Source of the DNA: Hippasteria phrygiana
Taxonomy: Eukaryota; Echinodermata; Asteroidea; Valvatida; Goniasteridae
Length of the DNA: 64,000 bases
NCBI GenBank assembly: GCA_037893225.1
Contig: JAZGUH010000185.1
Span: 3,297,501-3,361,500 of the forward strand
Reading direction: 5' to 3'
Shown here one piece after another: positions 22,472 to 35,593 of the stretch (positions are counted from its first letter, which is position 1; each line of letters starts with the position of its first letter). The notes beneath the pieces were generated by a model. That model saw only the letters and a list, made by a program, of their open reading frames with translations. It made no database searches and was not told where the DNA came from. A program made the position numbers and the translations under genes.

Positions 22472-24292
22472 TTCGAAATTAGCATGTTCAGTTGATGAGA
22501 TAGGCCTTCAAAAGGATTCAAAAGTAAAAAAATTACTATAAAATCATATGATGACGTCACCATAACGTCGCATCAATTTTCATATATAACACATGCCGGC
22601 CTACAAGCATTCCAGACACAAAATTGTTTAAGATAATCTACTGGGCTACCTAGATATTACTTTTCAACTTAATCTGACTTCTACTTCGGTAAAAATATGG
22701 CTTCGAAAAATGCCCCTTTAAGATGACGTCACGTGACATGTGATGACATCATCATGATGTAAAAGTTCGCCACACGTTGTGAGCAGTTGGGGTAAGTGTC
22801 TGCCAAGTTTAAAAGTAGCCAAAGTGGCCAGTAAGAAAGAAAACGTTTACAAATGCTAAGGGCAATAATCTAGCGAGTGCCCCTTTAAGATGACACCACG
22901 TGACATGTTATGACTTAATCATAACGTTATGTCAATGTTTATCTATAACACCCGGTGGCATACCTAGATATTACGTTCCAACTTAATCGGACTTGTACTT
23001 TTGTAGATATATGGCTTCGAAAAATGCCCCTTTAAGATGACGTCACGTGACATGTGATGACGTCATCATGACGTCAAAGTTCGGCACACATTGTGAGCAG
23101 TTGGGGTAAGTGTCTGCCAAGTTAAAAAGTAGCCAAAGTGGCCGGTAAGAAAGAAAAAGTTTACAAATGCTATGGGCAATATTCTAGCGACTTGAAAAAA
23201 TTATTTATTTATGACATCATCATGACGTCACACAATTTTCGCTTTTTAGGGCATATCTTTGAGACATACCAAAGCTATAACAAAAAGAATTTTGAAAATG
23301 TCTTGTTTTGTTCAAAAATTCAGCGACTTGAAAAAAGACTAGAAATCAACCCCTTTTATAAACAGCAAGCACATAATAGCCATGGTTATCTGCCCGTCCC
23401 AGAATTCCTTTGTGTTATATTGAATTTGGTCTAAATTTTGAAATGGCTGTCATTTCTTACTTGAGTGAGCCACGATCATGAAATTTTGGAATTACGTACA
23501 GAAAAATTCAATGTATACATTTTTGTAATCGGATTGACCCTAACATGAGTTTAAAAAAAAAATTGTTTGATGACGTCATCATGACGTCACACAATTTTTG
23601 CCTTTTAGGGCATATCTTTGAGACATACCAAAGCTATAACAAAAATAATTTTGAAAATATCTTGTTTTGTTCGCTAGATATAGTGAAAAGAATGTTACGA
23701 TTTTATAACTTCAAAAATTCAGCGACTTGAAAAAAGACCAGAAATCAACCGCTTTTATAAACAGCAAGCACATTTAAGCCATGGTTATCTGTCCTTCCCA
23801 GAATTCCTTTGTGTTATATTGAATTTGGTCTAAATTTTGAAATGGCTGTTATTTCTTACTTGAGTGAGCCACGATCATGAAATTTTGGAATTGGGTACAG
23901 GAAAATTCAATATATACATTTTTGTAATCGGATTGACCCTTACATGCGTTAACAAAAAAACACATTTTTGATGACGTCATCATGACGTCACACAATTTTC
24001 GCAATTTAGGGCATATCTTTGAGACATACCAAAGCTATAAGAAAAATAATTTTGAAAATATCTTGTTTTGTTCGCTAGATATAATTTAATGAATGTTACG
24101 ATTTTCAAAATTCAAAAATTCATAAAAAATCACGTGATGACGTCATCATGACGTAAAAGTTCGGCATGCATCCTAAGCAGTTGGTCTAAGTGTCTGTTAA
24201 GTTTAAAGGCAATCGGCTGCATAAAAGTAGCCAAAGTGCCTGGCAGAAAGAAAACGTGTACAAATGCTATGGGCAAAAAGTCTGAAAAAGAA

Positions 24293-24323
<31 letters not shown>

Positions 24324-25046
24324 CTAGAGCTTTGGTGTTTGTGGACAAACACAGGGCTGTTTCGTTTGGGGGGTTTTTGGTAGTTTGATTCTTAATTTTT
24401 GAGATTTCAATGGTGGATCAAAAAATCTCGTTTTACATTCATGGTCGTCTACGACAGGTCATGCAATCACGTAGGCTTATTCATAATCGTTTTGGAAATG
24501 TGAGCATACAAGGAGTTGATGACCATGATTACGTCATCAGACGTCACACATTTTTCACATTTATATTTAAGTGTGTATGACCTAAAAATATATTACAAGA
24601 ATTATCAAAAATTGTTTAAAATTCATGTTAGATACCACGTTTCAACTTAATCGAACTTGTACTTTTGTAGATAGATGGCTTCAAAAACTGCCCCTTTAAG
24701 ATGACGTCACGTGACATGTGATGAAGTCATCATAATGTCATGTCAATTTTCATCTATGAACCTGTAGATCTGCCTGGATATTACATTTCAACTTAATCGA
24801 ACTTGTACTTTTGTTTATATGTGGCTTCAAAAACTGCCCCTTTAAGATGACGTCACGTGACATGTGATGACATCAATCATGATAATGTCATGTCAATTTT
24901 CAGCTATAAACCTACTGGGCTACCTAGATATTACTTTTCAACTTAATCGAACTTGTACTTTTGTAGATATATAGCTTCAAAAACTGCCCCTTTAAGATGA
25001 CGTCACGTGGCATGTGATGACGTCATCATGTATGTCTGTAATTCAA
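22472..25046 (+). repeat. Family B block with dense TGACGTCA sites
   Basis: It begins cgaaattagcatgttcagtt, continues with units containing TGACGTCACGTGACATGTGA and TGACGTCATCATGACGTCA, and reaches a polyA tail module near 24160-24360. After that tail it holds the helicase fragment (24401-24520) and three diverged ~150-bp subunits (24640-25030), each with cccctttaagatgacgtcac. It is bounded on both sides by A dimers. Confidence 0.9.
24401..24520 (+). pseudogene. Fragment of a Helentron helicase gene inside the satellite block
   Basis: This ~120-bp stretch matches 12646-12762 of the Helentron ORF, between the Walker B region and the GDFYQLPP motif. Over the first ~72 bases I count about four mismatches, and then there is a net insertion of about 6 bp. 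Read in the helicase frame it still encodes FYIHGRLRQV, a two-codon insertion and FGNVSI with no stop. The insertion and substitutions suggest that it derives from a related Helentron rather than directly from the copy at 4198-14370. Confidence 0.88.
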
Positions 25047-26003
25047 AAAGAATGTTATAAGACGCCTGATTGTTTCTGTGCTTTTTACTGAATGCACTTG
25101 TTAAATACACAACTTTTTCTCTTCAACACTTTGTTTTCAGGCTTGTATTGGAGTAACTTGCCTCTCAAATTTGAATCTTTATTAATATTATGTGATATGT
25201 TCTTGCTAAAAATGCATGTTGACATTGTGGCACGTAGGAAGCAATACAAATAATTCTTTGAAAACAAGACCTTTGAATGAAGAGAGTTATTTAATGAAGT
25301 CTTACTGGTATATTTTTATTACAGTATATAATTGAAAGAAAATACGGTCTTATTAACCCTAACAGTCCAGAATTCTCCAATTTTAATATGATTTTCCACA
25401 CACCCTAGGGAGGTACAGATAAATGCAAGGAAAGTCCGACATAATCTTGCTGGTCAAAAGTTTCTCTGCCACAATTGACAAACCTGTCAACTTTTTAGCG
25501 CAAGAGGGCGGTAGTACTTAAAAAAATACTCCTCTGGTTGGGTTTAGTGAATTGTAGAGGGCAGCATACGAGTTTACTGGTAAAAATTAGTTGACGGATT
25601 TTGTCCGGTGGCGCCTAGCACTGTATACCAAACTTAACTAACAATTTAAGGCAAACACACACATAGAGCGGTGGGTGAGACCGAAGCATACCCAATGTAG
25701 TGTTTGAAGACGAAAAACCAGTAATTAACGCAACACACCTTAAAGAATGGACGGCTGAAACAAACTTGATTTGAGCAGTAGAAAATCACAGAACGCATTT
25801 TGTTTAATACATTGGGAATTATCAACTGGAAATTAAATGTAAGGTAATCCAAAAGACGATTGAGACAACATTTACTTGAGTGGAACAAAATACAACAATT
25901 TTTTTTGAAAATTATGTTAAATCCTCCCAAATCACAGAACGCAAAACTTGTTTACCTATGACGTAAAAAACATATTTCAAAAAGAATTACAATAAGAATT
26001 TGG
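25047..26003 (+). repeat. Family A repeat unit, copy A3
   Basis: A 957-bp unit that starts within aattcaaaaagaatgttataag. It is closest to A1 by shared diagnostic bases. Confidence 0.9.
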
Positions 26004-26949
26004 AAAGAATGTTATAAGACGCATGATTGTTTCTGTGCTTTTCACTGAATGCACTTGTTAAATACACAACTTTTTCTCTTCAACATTTTGTTTTCAGGCT
26101 TGTATTGGAGTAACTTGCCTCTCAAATTTGAATCTTTATTAATATTATGTGATATGTTCTTGATAAAAATGCATGTTGACATTGTGGCACGTAGGAAGCA
26201 ATAAAAAGAATTCTTTGAAAACAAGACCTTTGAATAAAGAGAGTTATTTAATGAAGTCTTACTAGTATATTTTTATTACAGTATATAATTGAAAGAAAAT
26301 ACGGTCTTATTAACCCTAATAGTCCTGAATTCTCCAATTGTAATATGATTTTCCACACACCCTAGGGAGGTACAATTAAATGCAAGGAAAGTTCGACATA
26401 ATCTTACTGGTCAAAAGTTTCTCTGCCACAATTGACAAACCTGTCAACTTTTTAGCGCAAGAGGGCGGTAGTACTTAAAAAAACACTCCTCTGGTTGTGT
26501 TTAGTGAACTGTAGAGGGCAGCATACGAGTTTACTGGTAAAAACTCATTCACGGATTTTGTCCGGTGGCGCCTAGCACTGTATACCAAACTTAACTAACA
26601 ATTTCAGGCAAACACACACATAGAGCGGTGGGTGAGAGCGAAGCATACCCCATGTAGTGTTTGAAAACGGAAAACCAGTAATTAACGCAACACACCTTAA
26701 AGAATAGACGGCTGAAACAAACTTTATTTGAGCAGTAGAAAATCACAGAACGCATTTTTTTTAATACATTGGGAATTATAAACTGGAAATTAAAAGTAAG
26801 GTAATCCAAAATACGATTGAGACAACATTTACTTGAGTGGAACAAAATACAACAACTATTTTTGAAAATTATGTTAAATCCTCCCAAATCACAGAACGTA
26901 AAACTTGTTTACCTAAAAAACCTATTTCAAAAAGAATTACAATAAGAAT
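26004..26949 (+). repeat. Family A repeat unit, copy A4
   Basis: Closest to A2. It is followed, exactly as A2 is, by a B block starting at the same join (aagaatttcgaaattagcat), so the A-A-B arrangement was duplicated as a unit of about 4.47 kb. Confidence 0.9.
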
Positions 26950-28639
26950 TTCGAAATTAGCATGTTCAGTTGATGAGATAGGCCTTATAGCTTAAAGATT
27001 TAAAAGTAAAAAAATTACTATAAAATCATATGATGACGTCACCATAACGTCGCATCAATTTTCATATATAACACATGCCGGCCTACAAGCATTCCTGACA
27101 CAAAATTGTTTAAGATAATCTACTGGGCTACCTAGATATTACTTTTCAACTTAATCTGACTTCTACTTCGGTAAAAATATGGCTTCGAAAAATGCCCCTT
27201 TCAGATGACGTCACGTGACATGTGATGACGTCATCATGACGTAAAAGTTCGGCACACATTGTGAGCAGTTGGGGTAAGTGTCTGCCAAGTTTAAAAGTAG
27301 CCAAACTGGCCGGTAAGAAAGAAAACGTTTACAAATGCTATAGGCAATAATCTAGCGAGTGCCCCTTTAAGATGACACCACGTGACATGTTATGACTTGA
27401 TCATAACGTCATGTCAATGTTCATCTATAACACCCGGTGGCATACCTAGATATTACGTTCCAACTTAATCGGTCTTGTACTTTTGTAAATATATGGCTTC
27501 GAAAAATGCCCCTTTAAGATGACGTCACGTGACATGTGATGACGTCATCATGACGTAAAGGTTCGGCACACATTGTGAGCAGTTGGGGTAAGTGTCTGCC
27601 AAGTTTAAAAGTAGCCAATGTGGCCGGTAAGAAAGTAAACGTTTACAAATGCTATGGGCAATATTCTATCGACTTGAAAAAAGATTTTTTTTATGACGTC
27701 ATCATGACGTCACACAATTTTCGCTTTTTAGGGCATATCTTTGAGACATACCAAAGCTATAACAAAAAGAATTTTGAAAATATCTTGTTTTGTTCGCTAG
27801 ATATAGTGAAGAGAATGTTACGATTATAAAACTTCAAGAATTCAGCGACTTGAAAAAAGACTACAAATCAACCCTTTTTATAAACAGCATGCACATTTAA
27901 GCCATGGTTATCAGCCCTTCCCAGAATTCCTTTGTGTTATATTGAATTTGGTCTAAATTTTGAAATGGCTCCTATTTCTTACTTGAGTGAGCCACGATCA
28001 CGAAATTTTGGAATTAGGTACAGGAAAATTCAATGTATACATTTTTGTAATCAGATTGACCCTTACATGCGTTTAAAAAAAAAAATATTGTTGATGACGT
28101 CATCATGACGTCACACAATTTTCGCCATTTAGGGCATATCTTTGAGACATACCAAAGCTGTAACAAAAATAATTTTGAAAATATCTTGTTTTGTTCGCTA
28201 GATATATTGAAAAGAATGTTACGATTTTAAAACTTCAAAAATTCAGCGACTTGAAAAAAGACTAGAAATCAACCCCTTTTATAAACAGCAAGCTCATAAT
28301 AGCCATGGTTATCAGCCCGTCCCAGAATTCCTTTGTGTTATATTGAATTTGGTCTAAATTTTGAAATGGCTGTCATTTCTTACTTGAGTGAGCCACGATC
28401 ATGAAATTTTGGAATTGGGTACAGGAAAATTCAATATATACATTTTTGTAATCGGATTGACCCTTACATGCGTTAACAAAAAAACACATTTTTGATGACG
28501 TCATCATGACGTCACACAATTTTCGCAATTTAGGGCATATCTTTGAGACATACCAAAGCTATAAGAAAAAGAATTTTGAAAATATCTTGTTTTGTTCGCT
28601 AGATATAATTTAATGAATGTTACGATTTTCAAAATTCAA

Positions 28640-28900
28640 AAATTCATAAAAAATCACGTGATGACGTCATCATGACGTAAAAGTTCGGCATGCATCCTGA
28701 GTAGTTGGTCTAAGTGTCTGTTAAGTTTAAAGGCAATCGGCTGCATAAAAGTAGCCAAAGTGCCTGGCAGAACGAAAACGTGTACAAAGTCTATGGGCAA
28801 AAAGTCTGAAAAAGAAAAAAAAAAAAAAGAAAACTAGAGGCAAGTGTTTGTGGACAAACACAGGGCTGTTTCTAATTTTTTTATTGTTAGTTTGGATGTC
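28640..28900 (+). repeat. Representative B tail module: polyA plus GTGTTTGT hairpin
   Basis: The order is gcatgcatcctgagtagttg, then aagtagccaaagtgcctggc, then ctgaaaaagaa with a long A run, then ctagaggcaa and the perfect hairpin GTGTTTGTGGACAAACAC followed by agggctgtttc. The same order recurs near 24160-24365, 30676-30865 and 33062-33255. At 35055 and 37425 the polyA leads straight into the 29-nt hairpin array. Confidence 0.85.
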
Positions 28901-31900
28901 AAATGTGTATGCAATATTTAAAGTTGTTTGTTAGTTAACAATGACGGAGGGATGAAGATGTTGTTATTGGATGTGTGAAGGATTGGTTTAAAAAAAGGAA
29001 TCGTGTACAAATGCTATGGGAAATAGCCTAGCGAATGCCCCTTTAAGATGACATCACATAACATGTAATGACTTCATCATAACGTCATGTCAATTTTCAT
29101 CTATGACACCGGGTGGCATACCTAAATGGTGTGTTTCAACTGAATCGGACTTGTACATTTGTAGATATATGGCTTCGAAAAATGCCCCTTTAAGATGACG
29201 TCACGTGACATGTGATGACGTCATCATGACGTAAAAGTTAGGCACACATTCTGAGCAGTTGGGGTAAGTGTCTGCCAAGTTTAAAAGTAGCCAAACTGGC
29301 CGGTAAGAAAGAAAACGTTTACAAATGCTATGGGCAATAATCTAGCGAGTGCCCCTTTAAGATGACACCACGTGACATGTTATGACTTGATCATAACGTC
29401 ATGTCAATGTTCATCTATAACACCCGGGTGGCATACCTAGATATTACGTTCCAACTTAATCGGACTTGTACTTTTGTAGATATATGGCTTCGAAAAATGC
29501 CCCTTTAAGATGACGTCACGTGACATGTGATGGCGTCATCATGACGTAAAGGTTCGGCACACATTGTGAGCAGTTCGAGTAAGTGTCTGCTAAGTTTAAA
29601 AGTAGCCAAAGTGGCCGGTAAGAAAGAAAAAGTTTACAAATGCTATGGGCAATATTCTAGCGACTTGAAAAAAGAATTTTTTTTATGACGTCATCATGAC
29701 GTCACACAATTTTCGCTTTTTATGGCATATCTTTGAGACATACCAAAGCTATAACAAAAAGAATTTTGAAAATATCTTGTTTTGTTCGCTAGATATATTG
29801 AAAAGAATGTTACGATTTTAATACTTCAAAAATTCAGCGACTTGAAAAAAGACTAGAAATCAACCCCTTTTATAAACAGCAAGCTCATAATAGCCATGGT
29901 TATCAGCCCGTCCCAGAATTCCTTTGTGTTATATTGAATTTGGTCTAAATTTTGAAATGGCTGTTATTTCTTACTTGAGTGAGCCACGATCATGACATTT
30001 TGGAATTGGGTACAGAAAAATACAATGTATACATTTTTGTAATCAGATTGACCCTTACATGCGTTTAAAAAAAAAATATTGTTGATGACGTCATCATGAC
30101 GTCACACAATTTTCGCCATTTAGGGCATATCTTTGAGACATACCAAAGCTGTAACAAAAATAATTTTGAAAATATCTTGTTTCGTTCGCTAGATATATTG
30201 AAAAGAATGTTACGATTTTAAAACTTCAAAAATTCAGTGACTTGAAAAAAGACTAGAAATCAACCCCTTTTATAAACAGCAAGCTCATAATAGCCATGGT
30301 TATCAGCCCGTCCCAGAATTCCTTTGTGTTATATTGAATTTGGTCTAAATTTTGAAATGGCTGTCATTTCTTACTTGAGTGAGCCACGATCATGAAATTT
30401 TGGAATTGGGTACAGCAAAATACAATATATACATTTTTGGAATCAGATTGACCCTTACATGCGTTAAAAAAAAAAAGCATTTTTGATGACGTCATCATGA
30501 CGTCACACAATTTTCGCTTTTTAAGGCATATCTTTGAGACATACCAAAGCTATAAGAAAAAGAATTTTGAAAATATCTTGTTTTGTTCGCTAGATATAAT
30601 TTAATGAATGTTACGATTTTCAAAATTCAAAAATTCATAAAAAATCACGTGATGACGTCATCATGACGTAAAAGTTCGGCATGCATCCTGAGCAGTTGGT
30701 CTAAGTGTCTGTTAAGTTTAAAGGCAATCGGCTGCATAAAAGTAGCCAAAGTGCCTGGCAGAAAGAAATCGTGTACAAATGCTATGGGCAAAAGTCTGAA
30801 AAAGAAGAAAAAAAAAAAACTAGAGGCAAGTGTTTGTGGACAAACACAGGGCTGTTTCGATTTTTTTTATTGTTAGTTTGGATGTCAAATGTGTATGCAA
30901 TATTTAAAGTTGTTTGTTAGTTAGCAATGACGGAGGGATGAAGATGTTGTTATTGGATGTGTGAAGGATTGGTTTAAAAAAAGGAATCGTGTACAAATGC
31001 TATGGGAAATAGCCTAGCGAATGCCCCTTTAAGATGACATCACATAACATGTAATGACTTCATCATAACGTCATGTCAATTTTCATCTATGACACCGGGT
31101 GGCATACCTAAATGGTGTGTTTCAACTGAATCGGACTTGTACATTTGTAGATATATGGCTTCGAAAAATGCCCCTTTAAGATGACGTCACGTGACATGTG
31201 ATGACGTCATCATGACGTAAAAGTTAGGCACACATTCTGAGCAGTTGGGGTAAGTGTCTGCCAAGTTTAAAAGTAGCCAAACTGGCCGGTAAGAAAGAAA
31301 ACGTTTACAAATGCTATGGGCAATAATCTAGCGAGTGCCCCTTTAAGATGACACCACGTGACATGTTATGACTTGATCATAACGTCATGTCAATGTTCAT
31401 CTATAACACCCGGTGGCATACCTAGATATTACGTTCCAACTTAATCGGACTTGTACTTTTGTAGATATATGGCTTCGAAAAATGCTCCTTTAAGATGACG
31501 TCACATGACATGTGATGACGTCATCATGACGTAAAGGTCCGGCACACATTGTGAGCAGTTGGAGTAAGTGTCTGCTAAGTTTAAAAGTAGCCAAAGTGGC
31601 CGGTAAGAAAGAAAAAGTTTACAAATGCTATGGGCAATATTCTAGCGACTTGAAAAAATATTTTTTGTTATGACGTCATCATGACGTCACACAATTTTCG
31701 CTTTTTAGGGCATATCTTTGAGACATACCAAAGCTATAACAAAAAGAATTTTGAAAATATCTTGTTTTGTTCGCTAGATATAGTGAAAAGAATGTTACGA
31801 TTATAAAACTTCAAGAATTCAGCGACTTGAAAAAAGACTACAAATCAACCCCTTTTATAAACAGCAAGCTCATAATAGCCATGGTTATCAGCCCGTCCCA

Positions 31901-34900
31901 GAATTCCTTTGTGTTATATTGAATTTGGTCTAAATTTTGAAATGGCTGTCATTTCTTACTTGAGTGAGCCACGATCATGAAATTTTGGAATTGGGTACAG
32001 AAAAATACAATGTATACATTTTTGTAATCGGATTGACCCTTACATGCGTTAAAAAAAAAAATATTTTTGATGACGTCATCATGACGTCACACAATTTTCG
32101 CCTTTTAGGGCATATCTTTGAGACATACCAAAGCTATAACAAAAAGAATTTTGAAAATATCTTGTTTTGTTCGCTAGATATATTGAAAAGAATGTTACGA
32201 TTTTAATACTTCAAAAATTCAGCGACTTGAAAAAAGACTAGAAATCAACCCCTTTTATAAACAGCAAGCTCATAATAGCCATGGTTATCAACCCGTCCCA
32301 GAATTCCTTTGTGTTATATTGAATTTGGTCTAAATTTTGAAATGGCTGTCATTTCTTACTTGAGTGAGCCACGATCATGAAATTTTGGAATTGGGTACAG
32401 AAAAATACAATGTATACATTTTTGTAATCGGATTGACCCTTACATGCGTTAAAAAAAAAAATATTTTTGATGACGTCATCATGACGTCACACAATTTTCG
32501 CCTTTTAGGGCATATCTTTGAGACATACCAAAGCTATAACAAAAAGAATTTTGAAAATATCTTGTTTTGTTCGCTAGATATATTGAAAAGAATGTTACGA
32601 TTTTAATACTTCAAAAATTCAGCGACTTGAAAAAAGACTAGAAATCAACCCCTTTTATAAACAGCAAGCTCATAATAGCCATGGTTATCAACCCGTCCCA
32701 GAATTCCTTTGTGTTATATTGAATTTGGTCTAAATTTTGAAATGGCTGTTATTTCTTACTTGAGTGAGCCACGATCATGAAATTTTGGAATTGGGTACAG
32801 CAAAATTCAATATATACATTTTTGTAATCAGATTGACCCTTACATGCGTTAAAAAAAAAAAGCATTTTTGATGACGTCATCATGACGTCACACAATTTTC
32901 GCTTTTTAAGGCATATCTTTGAGACATATCAAAGCTATAAGAAAAAGAATTTTGAAAATATCTTGTTTTGTTCGCTAGATATAATTTAATGAATGTTACG
33001 ATTTTCAAAATTCAAAAATTCATAAAAAATCACGTGATGACGTCACCATGACGTAAAAGATCGGCATGCATCCTGAGCAGTTGGTCTAAGTGTCTGTTAA
33101 GTTTAAAGGCAATCGGCTGCATAAAAGTAGCCAAAGTGCCTGGCAGAACGAAAACGTGTACAAAGTCTATGGGCCAAAAGTCTGAAAAAGAAGAAAAAAA
33201 AAAAAAAAAGAAAACTAGAGGCAAGTGTTTGTGGACAAACACAGGGCTGTTTCTAATTTTTTTATTGTTAGTTTGGATGTCAAATGTGTATGCAATATTT
33301 AAAGTTGTTTGTTTGTTAACAATGACGGAGGGATGAAGATGTTGTTATTGGATGTGTGAAGGATTGGTTTAAAAAAGGAATCGTGTACAAATGCTACGGG
33401 AAATAGCCTAGCGAATGCCCCTTTAAGATGACATCACATAACATGTAATGACTTCATCATAACGTCATGTCAATTTTCATCTATGACACCGGGTGGCATA
33501 CCTAAATAGTGTGTTTCAACTGAATCGGACTTGTACATTTGTAGATATATGGCTTCGAAAAATGCCCCTTTAAGATGACGTCACGTGACATGTAATGACG
33601 TCATCATGACGTAAAAGTTAGGCACACATTCTGAGCAGTTGGGGTAAGTGTCTGCCAAGTTTAAAAGTAGCCAAACTGGCCGGTAAGAAAGAAAACGTTT
33701 ACAAATGCTATGGGCAATAATCTAGCGAGTGCCCCTTTAAGATGACACCACGTGACATGTTATGACTTGATCATAACGTCATGTCAATGTTCATCTATAA
33801 CACCCGGTGGCATACCTAGATATTACGTTCCAACTTAATCGGACTTGTACTTTTGTAGATATATGGCTTCGAAAAATGCCCCTTTAAGATGACGTCACGT
33901 GACATGTGATGACGTCATCATGACGTAAAAGTTCGGCACACATTGTGAGCAGTTGGTGTAAGTGTCTGCCAAGTTTAAAAGTAGCCAAAGTGGCCGGTAA
34001 GAAAGAAAACGTTTACAAATGCTATGTGCAATATTCTAGCGACTTGAAAAAAGATTTTTTTTCATGACGTCATCATGACGTCACACAATTTGCGCTTTTT
34101 AGGGCATATCTTTGAGACATACCAAAGCTATAACAAAAAGAATTTTGAAAATATCTTGTTTTGTTCGCTAGATATATTGAAAAGAATGTTACGATTCTAA
34201 AACTTCAAAAATTTAGCGACTTGAAAAAAGACTAGAAATCAACCCGTTTTATAAACAGCAAGCACATAATACCCATGGTTATCAGTCCTTCCCAGAATTC
34301 CTTTGTGTTATATTGAATTTGGTCTAAATTTTGAAATGGCTCCTATTTCACACTTGAGTGAGCCACGATCATGAAATTTTGGAATTAGGTACAGGAAAAT
34401 TCAACGAATACATTTTTGTAATCGGATTGACCCTTACATGCGTTTAAAAAAAAAAGATTTGTTGATGACGTCATCATGACGTCACACAATTTGCGCTTTT
34501 TAGGGCATATCTTTGAGACATACCAAAGCTATAACAAAAAGAATTTTGAAAATATCTTGTTTTGTTCGCTAGATATATTGAAAAGAATGTTACGATTTTA
34601 ATACTTCAAAAATTCAGCGACTTGAAAAAAGACTAGAAATCAACCCCTTTTATAAACATCAAGCACATAATAGCCATGGTTATCTGCCCGTCCCAGAATT
34701 CCTTTGTGTTATATTGAATTTGGTCTAAATTTTGAAATGGCTGTCATTTCTTACTTGAGTGAGCCACGATCATGAAATTTTGGAATTGGGTACAGGAAAA
34801 TTCAATGTATACATTTTTGTAATCGGATTGACCCTTACATGCGTTTAAAAAAAAACATATTTTTGATGACGTCATCATAACGTCACACAATTTTCGCTTT

Positions 34901-35191
34901 TTAGGGCATATCTTTGAGACATACCAAAGCTATAACAAAAAGAATTTTGAAAATACCTTGTTTTGTTCGCTAGATATATTGAAAAGAATGTTACGATTTT
35001 GAAATTTCAAAAATTCATAAAAAATCACGTGATGACGTCATCATGACGTAAAAGTTCGGCATGCATCCTGAGCAGTTGGTCTAAGTGTCTGCTAAGTTTA
35101 AAGGCAATCGGCTGCATCAAAGTAGCCAAAGTGCCTGGTAGAAAGAAAACGTGTACAAAGTCTATGGGCAAAAAGTCTGAAAAAGAAGCAA

Positions 35192-35220
<29 letters not shown>

Positions 35221-35223
<3 letters not shown>

Positions 35224-35593
35224 ATCTTAACGAAAACAAGGGCTGTTTCGTAAAACTACGAAACAGCCAAAAAAAAAAATCTTAACGAAAACAAGGGCTG
35301 TTTCGTAAAACTACGAAACAGCCAAAAAAGAAAAAAAAAAAAATCTTAACGAAAACAAGGGCTGTTTCGAAAAACTTTCGAAACAGCCAAAAAAAAAAGA
35401 AAAAAAAAAAAATCTTAACGAAAACAAGGGCTGTTTCGAAAAACTTTCGAAACAGCCAAAAAAAAAAAGAAAAAAAAAAAAATCTTAACGAAAACAAGGG
35501 CTGTTTCGAAAAACTTTCGAAACAGCCAAAAAAGAAAAAAAAAAAAATCTTAACGAAAACAAGGGCTGTTTCGAAAAACTTTCGAAACAGCCA
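35221..35593 (+). repeat. Hairpin minisatellite array 1 (6 units)
   Basis: Units of about 54-70 bp: polyA, aatcttaacgaaaacaa, then a 28-29-nt perfect hairpin. The first two stems are GGCTGTTTCGTA/TACGAAACAGCC with loop AAAC. The next four are GGCTGTTTCGAAA/TTTCGAAACAGCC with loop AAC. The array sits at the end of a B tail module and directly before a new B head. Confidence 0.92.

Noticed and set aside
21179..26887. A 94-98-codon minus-strand ORF (MGGFNIIFK...) conserved in all four family A units
   Set aside because: The copies differ mainly by amino-acid-changing substitutions and the repeats are recent, so openness is explained by lack of time to decay. No family is recognised.
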